A stretch of DNA of 34,651 nt, taken from Spirochaetaceae bacterium. Its GTDB lineage: Bacteria; Spirochaetota; Spirochaetia; DSM-27196; PWMO01. The position numbers were made by a program, and so were the translations under genes. This document shows, piece by piece, positions 33,239 through 34,651 of this stretch (positions are counted from its first letter, which is position 1; each line of letters begins with the position of its first letter). The stretch is taken from the NCBI GenBank assembly GCA_007693325.1, contig REDW01000047.1, positions 1 through 34,651 on the forward strand, read 5' to 3'. The notes beneath the pieces are model-generated. The model was not told the origin of the DNA. It saw only the letters and a program-made list of their open reading frames with translations, and did not search any database.

Positions 33239-33955
33239 TCAGCTTTCGATGCTGAGGCGGATCTGGTTGCGGGCCAGGGCGTCGGCCAGCGAGGCAAAAT
33301 CGGCGCTCTCGGCTTCAAACTCGAACCAGCGCGTACCGATATCGTCGAGGAAGTGCGCATCCGAATCGCAGATGCGCGTGTAGCCATAGGTATCCAGCGG
33401 ACAGGGTGAGCGTGTGACCTCGACGGCGGCGTAGGGGGCCTGCGGCAGAAACCCGAGCTGGGAGCCCATGCTGTTGACCGCCCGATCGATATGCGCCGGA
33501 ACAAACAGCCCTTCGTGCGAGGTTACCAGCTCGCGTATCTGGTCGACGCTGAGATCCAGCGCTCCCACCAGGTGCTTTTCAACGGTTCCGAGGATGTTCT
33601 CGTCAACGTCAACATAGACCTGGTCTCCAAGCTTTTCGGGTATATTGGGGACATCGGCCAGCGCCCGATAGAGCACTTCTCCGGCCGCAATTGCCTGCTG
33701 CAGCTCGCCGAACAGACACAGGAGATGGACTTCCTCGCGGCTGGTGGCTTCCAGGCCGAACAGCGCCGATAGCCCGTAGCGCCGACACGCTTCGGCAAAC
33801 GCCGGGCAGTTGAGCGCGCTGTTGTGATCGGTCAACGCCACCATATCGAGACCGCGCCGGCGCGCGGTGGCGGCAACTGCGGTTGGCGAGCATTCGAGAT
33901 CACCGCACGGGCTCAGGCACGAGTGCAGGTGCAGGTCTGCGCGGAACCACGGCAT
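33239..33955 (-). CDS. PHP domain phosphoesterase-like protein
   Basis: The protein (238 residues) has the PHP metal-site motifs DLHLHSCLSPCGD (H9, H11), VALTDHNSA (about 40-46), a central ALFGLEATSREEVHLLCLFG, VPAHIDRA, and the closing ICDSDAHFLDDIG. These are the ligands for a two- or three-metal phosphoesterase site, so a hydrolytic activity is likely. In anaerobes this type is often encoded next to the DRTGG and anti-sigma-type ATPase genes of [FeFe]-hydrogenase clusters, as here. The substrate is unknown. It starts 8 nt after the DRTGG gene, so it is in the same operon. Its stop TGA (TCA on plus) touches the ftsK stop TGA, forming TGATCA. Confidence 0.85.
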   Translation of the reverse strand: MPWFRADLHLHSCLSPCGDLECSPTAVAATARRRGLDMVALTDHNSALNCPAFAEACRRYGLSALFGLEATSREEVHLLCLFGELQQAIAAGEVLYRALADVPNIPEKLGDQVYVDVDENILGTVEKHLVGALDLSVDQIRELVTSHEGLFVPAHIDRAVNSMGSQLGFLPQAPYAAVEVTRSPCPLDTYGYTRICDSDAHFLDDIGTRWFEFEAESADFASLADALARNQIRLSIES

Positions 33956-33963
33956 CGACGGTT

Positions 33964-34299
33964 CTACCCCTGTTCGAGCTGGGCGTAGACCTCGGCGCTG
34001 ACGGTGAACTGATTCTTGTCTGTGACAAACAGTGCGATCTGCTCGTTGCGGGCCGCATCGACCATGTCATCGGGGATTGGACGCGAGTTGCAGATCACAA
34101 TCGCCGCGATGCCCGCCATGCTGGCCACCGCAACCGCGTTCTTGTGCGCCTGGATGGTGATAAGGACACTCTCTTCCGCGGCGTTGGCCATAACGTCGCT
34201 TAACAGATCCGAGGTGTAGCCCCCGCAGAGATCGCGGTCCTGGTAATCGTCCTGAACGGCGGTGTATCCGAGCACCGAGCCGAGCGCTGATAGCTTCAT
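33964..34299 (-). CDS. DRTGG-type domain protein
   Basis: This is a 111-residue protein with one DRTGG-like alpha/beta domain: DLCGGYTSDLLSDVMANAAEESVLITIQ, in parts, then AVAVASMAGIAAIVICN and IALFVTDKNQF. The canonical D-R-T-G-G is replaced by D-L-C-G-G, as is common in this small stand-alone subfamily. No enzymatic residues are visible; such domains are thought to bind small ligands or partners. Its ATG overlaps the stop of the ATPase gene (ATGA), so the two are coupled. In other anaerobes this gene lies between hydrogenase-linked ATPase and PHP genes, which matches the order here. Confidence 0.85.
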   Translation of the reverse strand: MKLSALGSVLGYTAVQDDYQDRDLCGGYTSDLLSDVMANAAEESVLITIQAHKNAVAVASMAGIAAIVICNSRPIPDDMVDAARNEQIALFVTDKNQFTVSAEVYAQLEQG

Positions 34300-34651
34300 T
34301 GCTGCTCTCCTCCTGGAAAATGAATTCGGGCGACTACCCGGGTGCCACTGGGCGAGGACTCGATGGTGAACTCATCGGCTACGCGCTTGGTGTTGGGTAA
34401 ACCCATTCCGGCACCAAATCCCAACGATCTCACCCATTCGGTAGCGGTTGTGTAGCCTTCTTCCACCGCCTGTTCTACGTCTGCAATGCCGGGACCGCGG
34501 TCAACGGCCTCGATTGTTGCGGTGTCGTTCTCCAACGAGAAGTAGATCTTGCCCCCGTTGGAGTGTACCACCAGGTTCATCTCGAGTTCGTAGGCTGCCA
34601 CCGCTACACGTCGCACCAGCTTGGGTTCGGGGTTGTGCTGCTTGCAGAGCT
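34296..34651 (-). CDS. Anti-sigma-type ATP-binding protein (HATPase_c), partial at the window edge
   Basis: The reading frame stays open to the window end, so the 5' part lies outside. The visible 117 residues have the GHKL motifs of RsbW-like Ser/Thr kinases: N box AAYELEMNLVVHS (Glu and Asn for Mg-ATP), G1 AVDRGPGIAD, and G2 GFGAGMGLPNTKR. A GTG at 34616 could be a start, but the upstream codons (read as LCKQHNPEPKL) continue the family pattern that leads into VRRVAVAAYE, so I treat it as truncated. It is the first visible gene of the ATPase-DRTGG-PHP operon. Members near hydrogenases probably act in a redox or phosphorylation control step; this is inference. Confidence 0.85.
   Translation of the reverse strand, partial: LCKQHNPEPKLVRRVAVAAYELEMNLVVHSNGGKIYFSLENDTATIEAVDRGPGIADVEQAVEEGYTTATEWVRSLGFGAGMGLPNTKRVADEFTIESSPSGTRVVARIHFPGGEQQ

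Overview
The window is a compact, GC-rich bacterial chromosome segment with about 24 protein genes and no rRNA, tRNA, CRISPR array or insertion sequence that I can see. Gene content fits a free-living, high-GC spirochaete (class Spirochaetia): a run of large envelope lipoproteins of the LPP20/CsgG/FlgT type, a membrane-anchored Hsp70 substrate-binding-domain protein, a TPR protein, and a PHP/DRTGG/anti-sigma-ATPase trio of the kind found beside [FeFe]-hydrogenases. This placement is inference; no single marker proves it.

Layout. (1) 1-5397: glutamine synthetase (glnA, minus) with a terminator; a 302-nt regulatory region with two sets of short direct repeats and a sigma54-like site; peptidase T (pepT, plus); alanine racemase (alr, minus); a DMT-type membrane transporter (plus). 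(2) 5382-13914: one tightly overlapping minus-strand operon reading cyclase (soluble-adenylyl-cyclase-like, with ATPase and TPR parts), PlsC-like O-acyltransferase, GNAT/OlsB-GlsB-like N-acyltransferase, then a taurine-type ABC transporter (permease, binding protein, ATPase). This looks like aminolipid synthesis joined to taurine or sulfonate uptake and cAMP signalling, and is the best candidate for an undescribed system here. (3) 14016-20902: a large lipoprotein with a LamG-like part, then a four-gene envelope operon (a CsgG/FlgT-like protein with a probable beta-barrel end, followed by three lipoproteins). (4) 20883-22021: glycerophosphodiester phosphodiesterase coupled to a small coiled-coil protein (minus). 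(5) 22075-26138: mnmE, mnmG, rsmG (tRNA wobble-uridine modification and 16S rRNA methylation). (6) 26122-33238: TPR protein with a Mrr-like C-terminus (minus), then the Hsp70-SBD membrane protein, a lytic transglycosylase lipoprotein and an FtsK/SpoIIIE translocase (plus). (7) 33239-34651: PHP, DRTGG and anti-sigma-type ATPase genes (minus), the last cut by the window edge.

Two features of genome organisation recur. All five convergent gene pairs overlap or abut, leaving no room for terminators. Several operon-leading genes (pepT, alr, the transporter, the cyclase, the TPR gene, and less clearly slt and ftsK) have a recognisable -10 box only 4-8 nt before the start codon and no Shine-Dalgarno sequence, which predicts leaderless mRNAs. 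Other genes (glnA, tauA, the acyltransferases, the Hsp70-SBD gene, the lipoprotein operon) have clear Shine-Dalgarno sequences, so both modes of initiation seem to be in use.
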